A stretch of DNA of 64,000 nucleotides from Streptomyces sp. R302. Its GTDB lineage: Bacteria > Actinomycetota > Actinomycetes > Streptomycetales > Streptomycetaceae. Under the pieces are notes generated by a model. That model searched no databases and had not been told where the DNA came from. It was given only the letters and a program-made list of their open reading frames with translations. The stretch is taken from the NCBI RefSeq assembly GCF_012927245.1, contig NZ_JABBGE010000011.1, positions 62,001 to 126,000 on the forward strand. The letters are read 5' to 3'. Positions 15,731-23,826 of the stretch are shown in pieces (positions within the stretch are counted from its first letter, which is position 1; each line of letters starts with the position of its first letter). A program made the translations under genes and the position numbers.

Positions 15731-16652
15731 GAGCACCACCACCGGCCCCGACGGCCCCGACGCCCTCCTCGGCCCCGCCGACATCCGTGAGCTGGCCGCC
15801 GCCCTCGGCGTGCGCCCCACGAAGCAGAAGGGCCAGAACTTCGTCATCGACGCCAACACCGTCCGGCGCATCGTCCGCACCGCGGGCGTACGCCCGGACG
15901 ACGTGGTCGTCGAGGTGGGGCCCGGACTCGGCTCCCTCACCCTGGCGCTCCTGGAGGCCGCCGACCGGGTGACCGCCGTCGAGATCGACGACATCCTGGC
16001 CGCCGCGCTGCCGTCGACGATCGCCGCGCGCATGCCGGAGCGCGAGGACCGCTTCGCGCTGGTCCACTCCGACGCCATGCTCGTCCAGGAGCTGCCGGGC
16101 CCGGCGCCGACCGCGCTCGTCGCCAACCTCCCGTACAACGTGGCCGTGCCCGTCCTGCTCCACATGCTCGACCGCTTCCCGACCATCGAGCGGACCCTCG
16201 TCATGGTCCAGGCCGAGGTCGCCGACCGGCTCGCCGCCGGACCGGGCAACAAGGTGTACGGCGTCCCCTCCGTCAAGGCGAACTGGTACGCCGAGGTCAA
16301 GCGCGCCGGGTCCATCGGCCGCAACGTCTTCTGGCCCGCGCCCAACGTCGACTCCGGCCTCGTCTCCCTGGTGCGCCGCACCGAGCCGATCGCCACCACC
16401 GCCACCAAGGCGGAGGTCTTCGCGGTCGTCGACGCGGCCTTCGCGCAGCGCCGCAAGACCCTCCGGGCCGCCCTCGCCGGCTGGGCGGGCTCCCCGGCTG
16501 CCGCCGAGGAGGCGCTGGTGAAGGCCGGGATCTCGCCGCAGGCGCGCGGCGAGGCGCTGACGGTCGAGGAGTTCGCCCGGATCGCCGAGAACAAGCCCGC
16601 GGCGGAGACCGAGCCGACGGCGGAGACCAAGCCGGAGGCGGAGCAGCGGTGA
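15729..16652 (+). CDS. rsmA: 16S rRNA (adenine1518-N6/adenine1519-N6)-dimethyltransferase RsmA (KsgA)
   Basis: SAM-dependent enzyme that dimethylates two adjacent adenines in helix 45 of 16S rRNA during 30S assembly. The 307 residues have KQKGQNFVIDANTVRRIV at the start, SAM motif I EVGPGLGSLT, VEIDDILA, and the catalytic motif NLPYNVAVP. The KTLRAAL segment near the end is typical. A short charged C-terminal tail of repeated AETEP/AETKP units is an actinobacterial extra. The GTG start at 15729 lacks a ribosome site and follows a -10 box by six bases. The stop overlaps ispE by four bases. Confidence 0.96.
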   Translation: MSTTTGPDGPDALLGPADIRELAAALGVRPTKQKGQNFVIDANTVRRIVRTAGVRPDDVVVEVGPGLGSLTLALLEAADRVTAVEIDDILAAALPSTIAARMPEREDRFALVHSDAMLVQELPGPAPTALVANLPYNVAVPVLLHMLDRFPTIERTLVMVQAEVADRLAAGPGNKVYGVPSVKANWYAEVKRAGSIGRNVFWPAPNVDSGLVSLVRRTEPIATTATKAEVFAVVDAAFAQRRKTLRAALAGWAGSPAAAEEALVKAGISPQARGEALTVEEFARIAENKPAAETEPTAETKPEAEQR

Positions 16653-17542
16653 GCGTGACCGTACGCGTACCGGCCAAGGTCAACGTCCAGCTCGCGGTGG
16701 GCGCGGCCCGCCCCGACGGCTTCCACGACCTGGCCAACGTCTTCCTCGCCGTCTCCCTCTACGACGAGGTGACCGCCACCCCCGCCGACGGGCTGACGAT
16801 CACCTGCGAGGGCCCCGACGCCGACAAGGTGCCGCTCGACCGCACCAACCTGGCCGCGCGCGCAGCGGAACTCCTCGCCGCCCGGCACGGCATCTCCCCG
16901 GACGTCCACCTCCACATCGCCAAGGCCGTCCCGGTCGCCGGCGGCATGGCCGGCGGCAGCGCGGACGGCGCCGGCGCGCTGCTCGCCTGCGACGCGCTGT
17001 GGGGCCTGGACACCCCGCGCGAGGTCCTCCTGGAGATCTGCGCCGAGCTCGGCTCCGACGTGCCGTTCAGCCTCGTCGGCGGGGCGGCGCTCGGCGTCGG
17101 CCGCGGCGAGAAGCTGACGGAACTGCCGGTCGCCGGGCCCTTCCACTGGGTCTTCGCGGTCGCCGACGGCGGCCTGTCGACCCCCGCGGTGTACGGCGAG
17201 TTCGACCGCCTCGCGGAGGGCGTCGAGATCCCGGAGCCGGCGGCCTCCCCGGTGCTCCTGGACGCCCTGTCCTCCGGCGACACCAGGGCCCTGGCGGCCG
17301 CCCTGTCGAACGACCTCCAGCCCGCGGCGCTCTCCCTGCGCCCCTCCCTCGCCGCCACCCTCACGGCCGGCACCGAGGCCGGCGCCCTGGCGGCCCTGGT
17401 CTCCGGCTCGGGCCCGACGACGGCGTTCCTGGTGAAGGACGCGGAGGCGGCGGACCAGGTGGCGCGGGCGCTGCGCGCCTCCGGCACCTGCCGCGCCACC
17501 CACACCGCGACCTCCCCGGCGCCGGGCGCGACGCTCGTCTAG
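16649..17542 (+). CDS. ispE: 4-diphosphocytidyl-2-C-methyl-D-erythritol kinase IspE
   Basis: GHMP kinase of the non-mevalonate isoprenoid pathway, phosphorylating the 2-hydroxyl of CDP-methylerythritol. The 297 residues show the substrate-binding start VRVPAKVNVQLAVG, GFHDLANVF, the ATP loop PVAGGMAGGSADGAGALLA and the C-terminal LVSGSGPTTAFL. The GTG start overlaps the rsmA stop (GTGA), so the two are co-translated. Its stop codon TAG lies in CTAG, shared with the stop of the convergent gene. Essential in most actinobacteria. Confidence 0.96.
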   Translation: MSVTVRVPAKVNVQLAVGAARPDGFHDLANVFLAVSLYDEVTATPADGLTITCEGPDADKVPLDRTNLAARAAELLAARHGISPDVHLHIAKAVPVAGGMAGGSADGAGALLACDALWGLDTPREVLLEICAELGSDVPFSLVGGAALGVGRGEKLTELPVAGPFHWVFAVADGGLSTPAVYGEFDRLAEGVEIPEPAASPVLLDALSSGDTRALAAALSNDLQPAALSLRPSLAATLTAGTEAGALAALVSGSGPTTAFLVKDAEAADQVARALRASGTCRATHTATSPAPGATLV

Positions 17543-18504
17543 AGCTTGTTCTTGGAGAGCGTGGCCAGGAGCAGGTTCGGGTCCGGGTCCAGCGTGTTGA
17601 AGAAGGCCGCGCTGTTCACGTAGACGGTCTTGTGGCGGACCGCCACCGAGGTCGGGTTGTCGAGGCCGTCCGTGGCGGTGAGCACGGTCTTGTGGGTGCC
17701 GTCGGGCCGTACGAGCTCCAGCTTGTCCGCCGTGAGCAGCGCGGCGAGGACCGTGTCGCCGTGTCCGGTGAAGGCGAAGTCGTCGATGAAGGTCAGCCCG
17801 GTCGCCCGGGTCTCGACCGGGCCGGCGGTCCGGTCCTGGCGGAACGGGACGCGGAGCAGGGTGCCCCGGGCCGAGTTGGACACCCAGACGGCGCCGTCGT
17901 GGATCTTGAGGCCGTTGGCGCCGAAGGGGAGCTCGGCGGTGGGTTCGAGCGCGGCCCCGGTGGCCCAGGCCGTGGGCTCGCCGCCGGTCACCGGGAGGCT
18001 CCACACCGTGCCGAGCAGGCTGTCGGCGGTGTAGAGGGTGCCGCACTTCTCGTCGAGGGCGAGGCCGTTGGGGAAGGCGCCGGCCGGGAAGAACCCGATC
18101 TGCTCCGGCGTGCCGCCGCCGGGCGGGATGCGCCAGATGCCCGTCTTCTCGGTCCCGGTGGCGTAGTTGACGTACAGGGTCCCGTCGTGGGCCCGGGCGA
18201 TGCCGAGGACGACGGCCCCGCCGACGGGCGTCTGCGCGTCCGGCACGTCGGGCAGGGTGGCGACGGGCGTCGTGACGCCCTGCCGGGTGACGCGGACGAC
18301 CTTGCGGGCGAAGGCGAAGGTGATGTCGGCGGAGCCGTCGGGTTCCAGGGCGATGTTCTCCGCGTTCTCACCGGCGCCGGTGAAGTGGGCGACGACGCGG
18401 GGATCGGTGACGGCCGGATCGCCGGCCGAGGCGGGGCCGGCGGCGAGCACGGTGAGCGCGACGGCGGCACCGGCGACGGCGGCCAGGCGTGGATGTCCGG
18501 ACAT
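17539..18504 (-). CDS. Secreted ScyD/ScyE-family beta-propeller protein
   Basis: A 321-residue exported protein. A signal peptide (residues about 1-28, cleavage after ASA) precedes an SMP-30/NHL-like propeller with repeated blades: PVGGAVVLGIARAHDGTLYV, FPNGLALDEKCGTLYTAD, ANGLKIHDGAVWVSN and DFAFTGHGDTVLAA. This corresponds to the ScyD/ScyE family name given to many Streptomyces secreted propellers; the name comes from a cyanobacterial scytonemin locus and does not imply that function. The start ATG has a GGAG site. It converges on ispE, overlapping by the four bases CTAG. The enzymatic role is unknown. Confidence 0.8.
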   Translation of the reverse strand: MSGHPRLAAVAGAAVALTVLAAGPASAGDPAVTDPRVVAHFTGAGENAENIALEPDGSADITFAFARKVVRVTRQGVTTPVATLPDVPDAQTPVGGAVVLGIARAHDGTLYVNYATGTEKTGIWRIPPGGGTPEQIGFFPAGAFPNGLALDEKCGTLYTADSLLGTVWSLPVTGGEPTAWATGAALEPTAELPFGANGLKIHDGAVWVSNSARGTLLRVPFRQDRTAGPVETRATGLTFIDDFAFTGHGDTVLAALLTADKLELVRPDGTHKTVLTATDGLDNPTSVAVRHKTVYVNSAAFFNTLDPDPNLLLATLSKNKL

Positions 18505-18715
18505 GGGTCTCTCCTCGGGGCGGGGTGGTGGGTCCGAGGAGAAGCTGACGGCTCGCGGCCGGAGCCTCCGGCAGCCCCGGCCGTGAGGTCGCCCGCGTGG
18601 CCGACGGCATGGGGCCGGTTGGCACTGTCCGGTGGCCCGCTCCGGGCCCGTACTCAGGGGCCGGCTGAGTATCCGAGCCCTGTCGGGCCGGAGGCGGGCA
18701 CGGGACCCTGCCCGT

Positions 18716-20002
18716 ATGAAAATCAGCGCGCGGGAGCTTGCCGAGGGCACGCCGACGAGCCGGGACCGGTATGTGGACCTGCTGAGGGTCGTCTCGCTCG
18801 GGGTCGTCGTCCTCGGCCACTGGCTCATGGCGGCCGTGACCCAGGACGGCGGCGTCGGGAACCTGCTGGCCGTCGTGCCGGAGCTCCAGGCGGCGACCTG
18901 GGCGCTCCAGGTGATGCCGGTGTTCTTCTTCGTGGGCGGCTTCGCGCACGCCCTCGCCCACCGCTCCCGCCCCCGGTACGCGGACTTCCTGCGGGCCCGG
19001 CTGCGCCGGCTGCTGCGGCCGACGATGGTGTTCGTCGCGGTGTGGGGCGCGGCGGCGCTCGTCCTCCAGGTGGCGGGGGCCGACGGCGGGCTGACCGGCG
19101 TCGCGCTGCGGCTCGTCACGCAGCCGCTGTGGTTCATCGGGATCTACCTCGCCATGGTCGCGTTCACCCCGCCGCTGCTGCGGGCGCACGAGCGGTACGG
19201 CTGGGGCGCCTTCGCGGGGCTCGCGGCCGCCGCCGTCCTCGTCGACGTGGCGCGCTTCGCCGCCGGCGTCCCGTACGTCGAGTTCCTGAACTTCGCGTTC
19301 GTGTGGCTGGCCGTGCACCAGCTGGGCTTCCTGCGGGCCGACGGCATGATCCGGCGGCCGGCGCTCCTCGCGGCGGCGGGGCTCGCGGGCGCGGGCCTGC
19401 TGGTGGCCTTCGGCCCGTATCCGCTGTCCATGGTGGGGATGCCCGGCGAGAAGGTGTCGAACATGGCCCCGCCGACCCTTGCCCTGCTCTGCCACGGCCT
19501 GTGGCTGATCGGCGCGGTGGAGCTGCTGCGCGGCCCGGGGGAGCGGTTCGCGGCCCGGGCGCGGGTCTGGCGGACGGTGGTCGCGGCGAACGGCATCGCG
19601 ATGACGGCGTTCCTGTGGCACCTGACGGCGATGCTCGGCGTGTACGGCGCGATGCTCGCGCTCGGCGTACGGCTCCCGGCCCCGGCGACCGCCGCCTGGT
19701 GGGCGCAGCTGCCGCTCAGGCTCCTCGCGGCGGCCGCGCTGACCGCGCTCCTCGTCGCGGTCTTCCGCCGCTTCGAGGCGCCCTCCCCCGTCCCCCGCAC
19801 CGGCGGCTCCGGACCGCTCGCCGCGCTCGGCACCGCCCTCGCCCTCCTGGGGATCCTGGGCCTGTCGACGACCGGCCTCGGCGGCCTCCTGGAGGGCCAC
19901 ACCGCCACCCTGATCGCGGTCAGGGTGACCGCCCCGGCGGCGGTCGCGATGGCCCTGGTGGGCTGGCTCCTGGTCGACCGGCCGGGGCGCTCCCGGCCCT
20001 GA
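18716..20002 (+). CDS. Membrane acyltransferase (acyltransferase-3 family)
   Basis: A polytopic membrane protein of 428 residues with about ten hydrophobic helices. The N-terminus RDRYVDLLRVVSLGVVVLGHW contains the arginine/histidine block of the acyltransferase-3 (OafB/NodX-like) family, where the histidine in LGHW is the usual catalytic candidate. The FFFVGGFAHA segment and ARLRRLLRP basic loop are also typical. Such enzymes O-acetylate or acylate sugars, peptidoglycan or antibiotics; the substrate here is unknown. A weak C-terminal extension of two helices follows residue 360. The start ATG at 18716 has no strong ribosome site. Confidence 0.8.
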   Translation: MKISARELAEGTPTSRDRYVDLLRVVSLGVVVLGHWLMAAVTQDGGVGNLLAVVPELQAATWALQVMPVFFFVGGFAHALAHRSRPRYADFLRARLRRLLRPTMVFVAVWGAAALVLQVAGADGGLTGVALRLVTQPLWFIGIYLAMVAFTPPLLRAHERYGWGAFAGLAAAAVLVDVARFAAGVPYVEFLNFAFVWLAVHQLGFLRADGMIRRPALLAAAGLAGAGLLVAFGPYPLSMVGMPGEKVSNMAPPTLALLCHGLWLIGAVELLRGPGERFAARARVWRTVVAANGIAMTAFLWHLTAMLGVYGAMLALGVRLPAPATAAWWAQLPLRLLAAAALTALLVAVFRRFEAPSPVPRTGGSGPLAALGTALALLGILGLSTTGLGGLLEGHTATLIAVRVTAPAAVAMALVGWLLVDRPGRSRP

Positions 20003-20078
20003 CCCGGTCGGCCAGGGCCGACGGGGGCGCGGGGACGTACCCTGGTATGTCGATCGATCACCCCGCACTGGAGTCAAC

Positions 20079-21887
20079 GTGGCCGTCAACCTGGTCAATG
20101 TCGAGAACGTCAGCAAGGTGTACGGCACCCGTGCCCTGCTCGACGGGGTCTCGCTCGGCGTCTCCGAAGGGGACCGGATCGGGGTCGTGGGGCGCAACGG
20201 CGACGGCAAGACCACCCTCATCCGGATGCTGGCGCGCCTGGAGGAGGCCGACACCGGTCGCGTCACGCACAGCGGCGGGCTGCGGCTCGGGGTGCTGACC
20301 CAGCACGACTCGCTCGACCCGAAGGCCACCATCCGGCACGAGGTCATCGGCGACATGGCCGACCACGAGTGGGCCGGCAGCGCCAAGATCCGGGACGTGC
20401 TCACCGGCCTCTTCGGCGGGCTCGGCCTGCCCGGCTTCGAGCACGGCCTCGACACCGTCATCGGCCCGCTGTCCGGCGGCGAGCGCCGCCGCATCGCGCT
20501 CGCCAAGCTGCTCATCGACGAGCAGGACCTGCTCGTCCTCGACGAGCCGACCAACCACCTGGACGTCGAGGGCATCGCCTGGCTCGCCGGCCACCTCCAG
20601 GCCCGCCGCTCGGCGCTCGTCTGCGTCACCCACGACCGCTGGTTCCTCGACCAGGTCTGCACCCGCATGTGGGACGTGCAGCGCGGTGACGTGTACGAGT
20701 ACGAGGGCGGCTACTCCGACTACGTCTTCGCCCGGGCCGAGCGGGAGCGGATCGCCGCCACCGAGGAGGTCAAGCGGCAGAACCTGATGCGCAAGGAGCT
20801 GGCCTGGCTGCGGCGCGGCGCCCCCGCCCGCACCTCCAAGCCCCGCTTCCGCATCGAGGCGGCCAACGCGCTCATCGCCGACGTGCCGGAGCCCCGGGAC
20901 TCCACCGAGCTCATGAAGTTCGCCAACGCCCGGCTCGGCAAGACCGTCTTCGACCTGGAGGACGTGACCGTCACCGCGGGTCCGAAGACCCTCCTGCAGC
21001 ACCTGACCTGGCAGCTGGGCCCCGGCGACCGCGTCGGACTCGTCGGCGTCAACGGCGCGGGCAAGACCTCACTCCTGCGGGCGCTGGCGGATGCCGCCGT
21101 CTCCCAGGGCGAGAAGCAGCCGCCGGCCGGCCGGATCGTCGTCGGCAAGACCGTGCGCCTCGCCTACCTCTCCCAGGACGTCACCGAGCTCCCCGCCCAG
21201 CTGCGCGTCCTGGAGGCCGTGCAGCAGATCCGCGACCGGGTCGACCTCGGCAAGGGCCGGGAGATGACCGCCGGGCAGCTGTGCGAGCAGTTCGGCTTCG
21301 GCAAGGAGAAGCAGTGGACGCCGGTCGGCGACCTCTCCGGCGGCGAGCGCCGCCGTCTCCAGCTGCTCCGCCTGCTGATGGACGAGCCGAACGTCCTCTT
21401 CCTCGACGAGCCCACCAACGACCTCGACATCGAGACCCTGACCCAGCTGGAGGACCTCCTCGACGGCTGGCCGGGCTCCATGGTCGTCATCTCCCACGAC
21501 CGCTTCTTCCTGGAGCGCACCACCGACCGGACCTTCGCCCTGCTCGGCGACCGGGCCCTGCGGATGCTGCCGCGCGGCATCGACGAGTACCTGGAGCGCC
21601 GCCGCCGGATGATCGAGGAGGCCGCCCCGGCGCCCGCCCCCGCGGCCGCCCCGCAGCAGAAGGCCGGCGTCTCCGCGGCCGACGCCCGCGCCGCGAAGAA
21701 GGAGCTCCAGAAGGTCGAGCGGCAGCTCGACAAGCTCTCCGAGCGGGAGACGAAGCTGCACGCGCAGATCGCCGACAACGCGACCGATTTCGAGAAGGTC
21801 GCGAAGCTCGACGCCGAGTTGCGAGAACTTTCCGGAGAACGTGAAGAGTTGGAGCTGCGCTGGCTCGAACTGGCGGAGAACGCATAA
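20079..21887 (+). CDS. ABC-F family ATPase (Uup-like)
   Basis: A soluble ribosome-associated ATPase with two nucleotide-binding domains and no membrane part. The first domain has GRNGDGKTT, LSGGERRRIALA and LLVLDEPTNHLD. The second has GVNGAGKTS, LSGGERRRLQLL and LFLDEPTNDLD. A 70-residue linker rich in basic residues separates them, the P-site tRNA interaction motif region of ABC-F proteins. The C-terminus (about 515-602) is a charged coiled coil like that of Uup. Uup-like members act on ribosomes or DNA; antibiotic resistance members differ and cannot be excluded. The GTG start at 20079 has a GGAG site. A strong terminator follows. Confidence 0.88.
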   Translation: MAVNLVNVENVSKVYGTRALLDGVSLGVSEGDRIGVVGRNGDGKTTLIRMLARLEEADTGRVTHSGGLRLGVLTQHDSLDPKATIRHEVIGDMADHEWAGSAKIRDVLTGLFGGLGLPGFEHGLDTVIGPLSGGERRRIALAKLLIDEQDLLVLDEPTNHLDVEGIAWLAGHLQARRSALVCVTHDRWFLDQVCTRMWDVQRGDVYEYEGGYSDYVFARAERERIAATEEVKRQNLMRKELAWLRRGAPARTSKPRFRIEAANALIADVPEPRDSTELMKFANARLGKTVFDLEDVTVTAGPKTLLQHLTWQLGPGDRVGLVGVNGAGKTSLLRALADAAVSQGEKQPPAGRIVVGKTVRLAYLSQDVTELPAQLRVLEAVQQIRDRVDLGKGREMTAGQLCEQFGFGKEKQWTPVGDLSGGERRRLQLLRLLMDEPNVLFLDEPTNDLDIETLTQLEDLLDGWPGSMVVISHDRFFLERTTDRTFALLGDRALRMLPRGIDEYLERRRRMIEEAAPAPAPAAAPQQKAGVSAADARAAKKELQKVERQLDKLSERETKLHAQIADNATDFEKVAKLDAELRELSGEREELELRWLELAENA

Positions 21888-21900
21888 CGAGGGCATCACG

Positions 21901-21943
21901 GACCGGTCCTCCCTTGGGCACAAGGGATGGACCGGTCGCTTTT
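21901..21943 (+). terminator. Rho-independent terminator after the ABC-F gene
   Basis: GACCGGTCC and GGACCGGTC pair as a nine-base stem, extended inside by CCCTT/AAGGG, and are followed within two bases by TTTT (21940-21943). A clear intrinsic terminator. Confidence 0.85.
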
Positions 21944-21999
21944 GCGCCACCGGGTGAGTGGTAGAAAGAAAACCCGCTCACAGCAAGGGGGAAGCGCTG

Positions 22000-23826
22000 A
22001 TGACCCAGCCGCCCAGCAACCAGCCGCCGGGGGGCTTCGGAGCTCCCCAGGATCCGAACCAGGGCGGCATGCCGCCCGTCCCGCCGGCGCAGCCGCCGCA
22101 GATGCCGCCGGTCCCGCCGCAGGCGCCCGGCCAGCCGCCGCAGGCCCCGCAGGGCCAGCCCGGCTACGGCTACCCGAACCAGCCGCCGCAGCACCAGCAG
22201 CCGGTCCCGCCGCCGTACGGCTACCCGAACCAGCCCCAGCAGCCGGGGCCGTACGGCCAGCCGCAGCAGCCGGGTCCGTACGGGCAGCAGGCCGGCCCCT
22301 ACGGCGGCTACCCGGGCCAGACCCAGCCGATGTACCCGGGCGCGCCCGCCCCGGCCGGCGGTTCCGGCGGGGGCCCGTTCAAGGGCCGCACCGGTCTCGT
22401 CGCGATCGTCGCGGCCGCCGCCGTGCTCGTCGCCGGTGTCACCACCTGGGCCGTCGTCGGCGGCGGTGACGACGAGAAGCCGACCGTCGCGCAGACGCCG
22501 ACGAGCAGCTCCAGCGCCACCACCGGCCCCAAGCCGACCGAGTCGGTCGACGAGGGCGACGGCTCCGGCGACGGCGACAAGGGCGGCGAGGACGACCTCA
22601 ACGCGGCCCGCCAGGAGGGCGAGGCGAAGGTCAACTTCCTCACCACCAACGACGTCGACCTGCCCCGCAACGGCTCCGAGGTCTTCGGCCCCTGGATCGT
22701 CGGCGACACCGTCGTCAAGGCGATGTACAAGGGCGTCTCCGGCTACTCCCTGGCCGACGGCACCAAGAAGTGGTCGGTCGACCTGCCGTTCAAGCTGTGC
22801 GCGGCCCCGGCCCAGCCCGGCGCCGACGGCCTCATGGTCTTCGGGTACGAGGAGAGTGCCAAGGACAACGCCAAGTGCACGATGCTCCAGCAGATCGACC
22901 TCAAGTCCGGCAAGGCGGGCTGGAAGAAGGCCGTCCCGAAGCCGCAGGGCCTCTTCGCCTTCTCCGACAACACCCTCGCCATCGGCGGCAACACGGTCAC
23001 CGCGGCCGGTAGCAGCAGCGCCTACGGCTTCTCCCTCACCGACGGCAAGCAGCTCTTCACCGGCCCCACCGGCGACTGCAAGCCGTACGCCTACGCCGGC
23101 GACGCCACCAAGCTGGTCGCCGCCAGCCAGTGCCGCACCGCCGACGTGAAGAAGGAACAGCACACGATCAGCGAGGTCGACCCCGCCACGGGCAAGGCCA
23201 AGTGGACCTACCGGCTGGCCGCCACCTGGGAGGTCGACAAGGTCTACTCGGTGAACCCGCTCGTCGTCTCCGCCTTCCAGCGCGAGCAGAAGAAGTGGTC
23301 CGTCGTCGCGCTCAAGCCGGACGGCAAGGTCCGCTCCGAGATCCAGGGCGGCAAGGACAAGTTCGCCCCGCGCTGCGGCGGCGGCCTGATCATCTTCGGC
23401 CGCAAGCTCCAGGGCTGCACCGGCGTCGCCGCCGGCGGCGACACCTTCTACATGGCGACCGACACCTCCTACGGCACCTCCAACGAGATCGTCGCCTTCG
23501 ACCTGAACACCGGCAAGCCGAAGTGGCGTTCGAAGGCCCCCGACCAGCAGCACATGTCGCCGCTGGGCATGGAGGGCGGCGAGGTCCTCGCCTACGTCGC
23601 GCCCAAGTACGACAAGGGCGGCGCGGTCGCGACGATCGCCCCGGCCGGCGGCGCGCCGAAGATCCTCCTCAAGCACCCCGTCTCGGTCGCGCAGATCGAG
23701 AGCAGCTTCTTCAGCGCGGGCTACGCCTACGGCAACGGCACCTTCGTGATCGCGGCGGGCCGGGTCTCGGCGAGCAACGACGCCGAGGAGAAGGAGACCA
23801 AGACGATGATGGGCTTCAGCAAGTGA
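22000..23826 (+). CDS. Membrane-anchored PQQ-type beta-propeller protein (paralogue 1)
   Basis: A 608-residue protein in three parts: a cytoplasmic N-terminus (residues 1-125) rich in Pro/Gln/Gly with repeats such as PYGYPNQP, one membrane helix (about 130-152), and an outer part made of an acidic linker and a PQQ/quinoprotein-like propeller (about 200-608). Blades contain patterns such as GYSLADGTKKWSV, TGKAKWTYRL and NTGKPKWRS. These propellers usually bind proteins rather than PQQ. The ATG at 22000 follows AAGGGGGA. It is immediately followed by a paralogue whose GTG overlaps its TGA. Similar pairs sit near kinases in Streptomyces, but none is present here. Function unknown. Confidence 0.82.
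   Translation: MTQPPSNQPPGGFGAPQDPNQGGMPPVPPAQPPQMPPVPPQAPGQPPQAPQGQPGYGYPNQPPQHQQPVPPPYGYPNQPQQPGPYGQPQQPGPYGQQAGPYGGYPGQTQPMYPGAPAPAGGSGGGPFKGRTGLVAIVAAAAVLVAGVTTWAVVGGGDDEKPTVAQTPTSSSSATTGPKPTESVDEGDGSGDGDKGGEDDLNAARQEGEAKVNFLTTNDVDLPRNGSEVFGPWIVGDTVVKAMYKGVSGYSLADGTKKWSVDLPFKLCAAPAQPGADGLMVFGYEESAKDNAKCTMLQQIDLKSGKAGWKKAVPKPQGLFAFSDNTLAIGGNTVTAAGSSSAYGFSLTDGKQLFTGPTGDCKPYAYAGDATKLVAASQCRTADVKKEQHTISEVDPATGKAKWTYRLAATWEVDKVYSVNPLVVSAFQREQKKWSVVALKPDGKVRSEIQGGKDKFAPRCGGGLIIFGRKLQGCTGVAAGGDTFYMATDTSYGTSNEIVAFDLNTGKPKWRSKAPDQQHMSPLGMEGGEVLAYVAPKYDKGGAVATIAPAGGAPKILLKHPVSVAQIESSFFSAGYAYGNGTFVIAAGRVSASNDAEEKETKTMMGFSK

Noticed and set aside
14219..18046. 1275-residue minus-strand open frame
   Set aside because: It runs antisense to rpfB, rsmA and ispE, with low-complexity Gly/Ala/Arg content. 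It is a shadow of high-GC codon bias.
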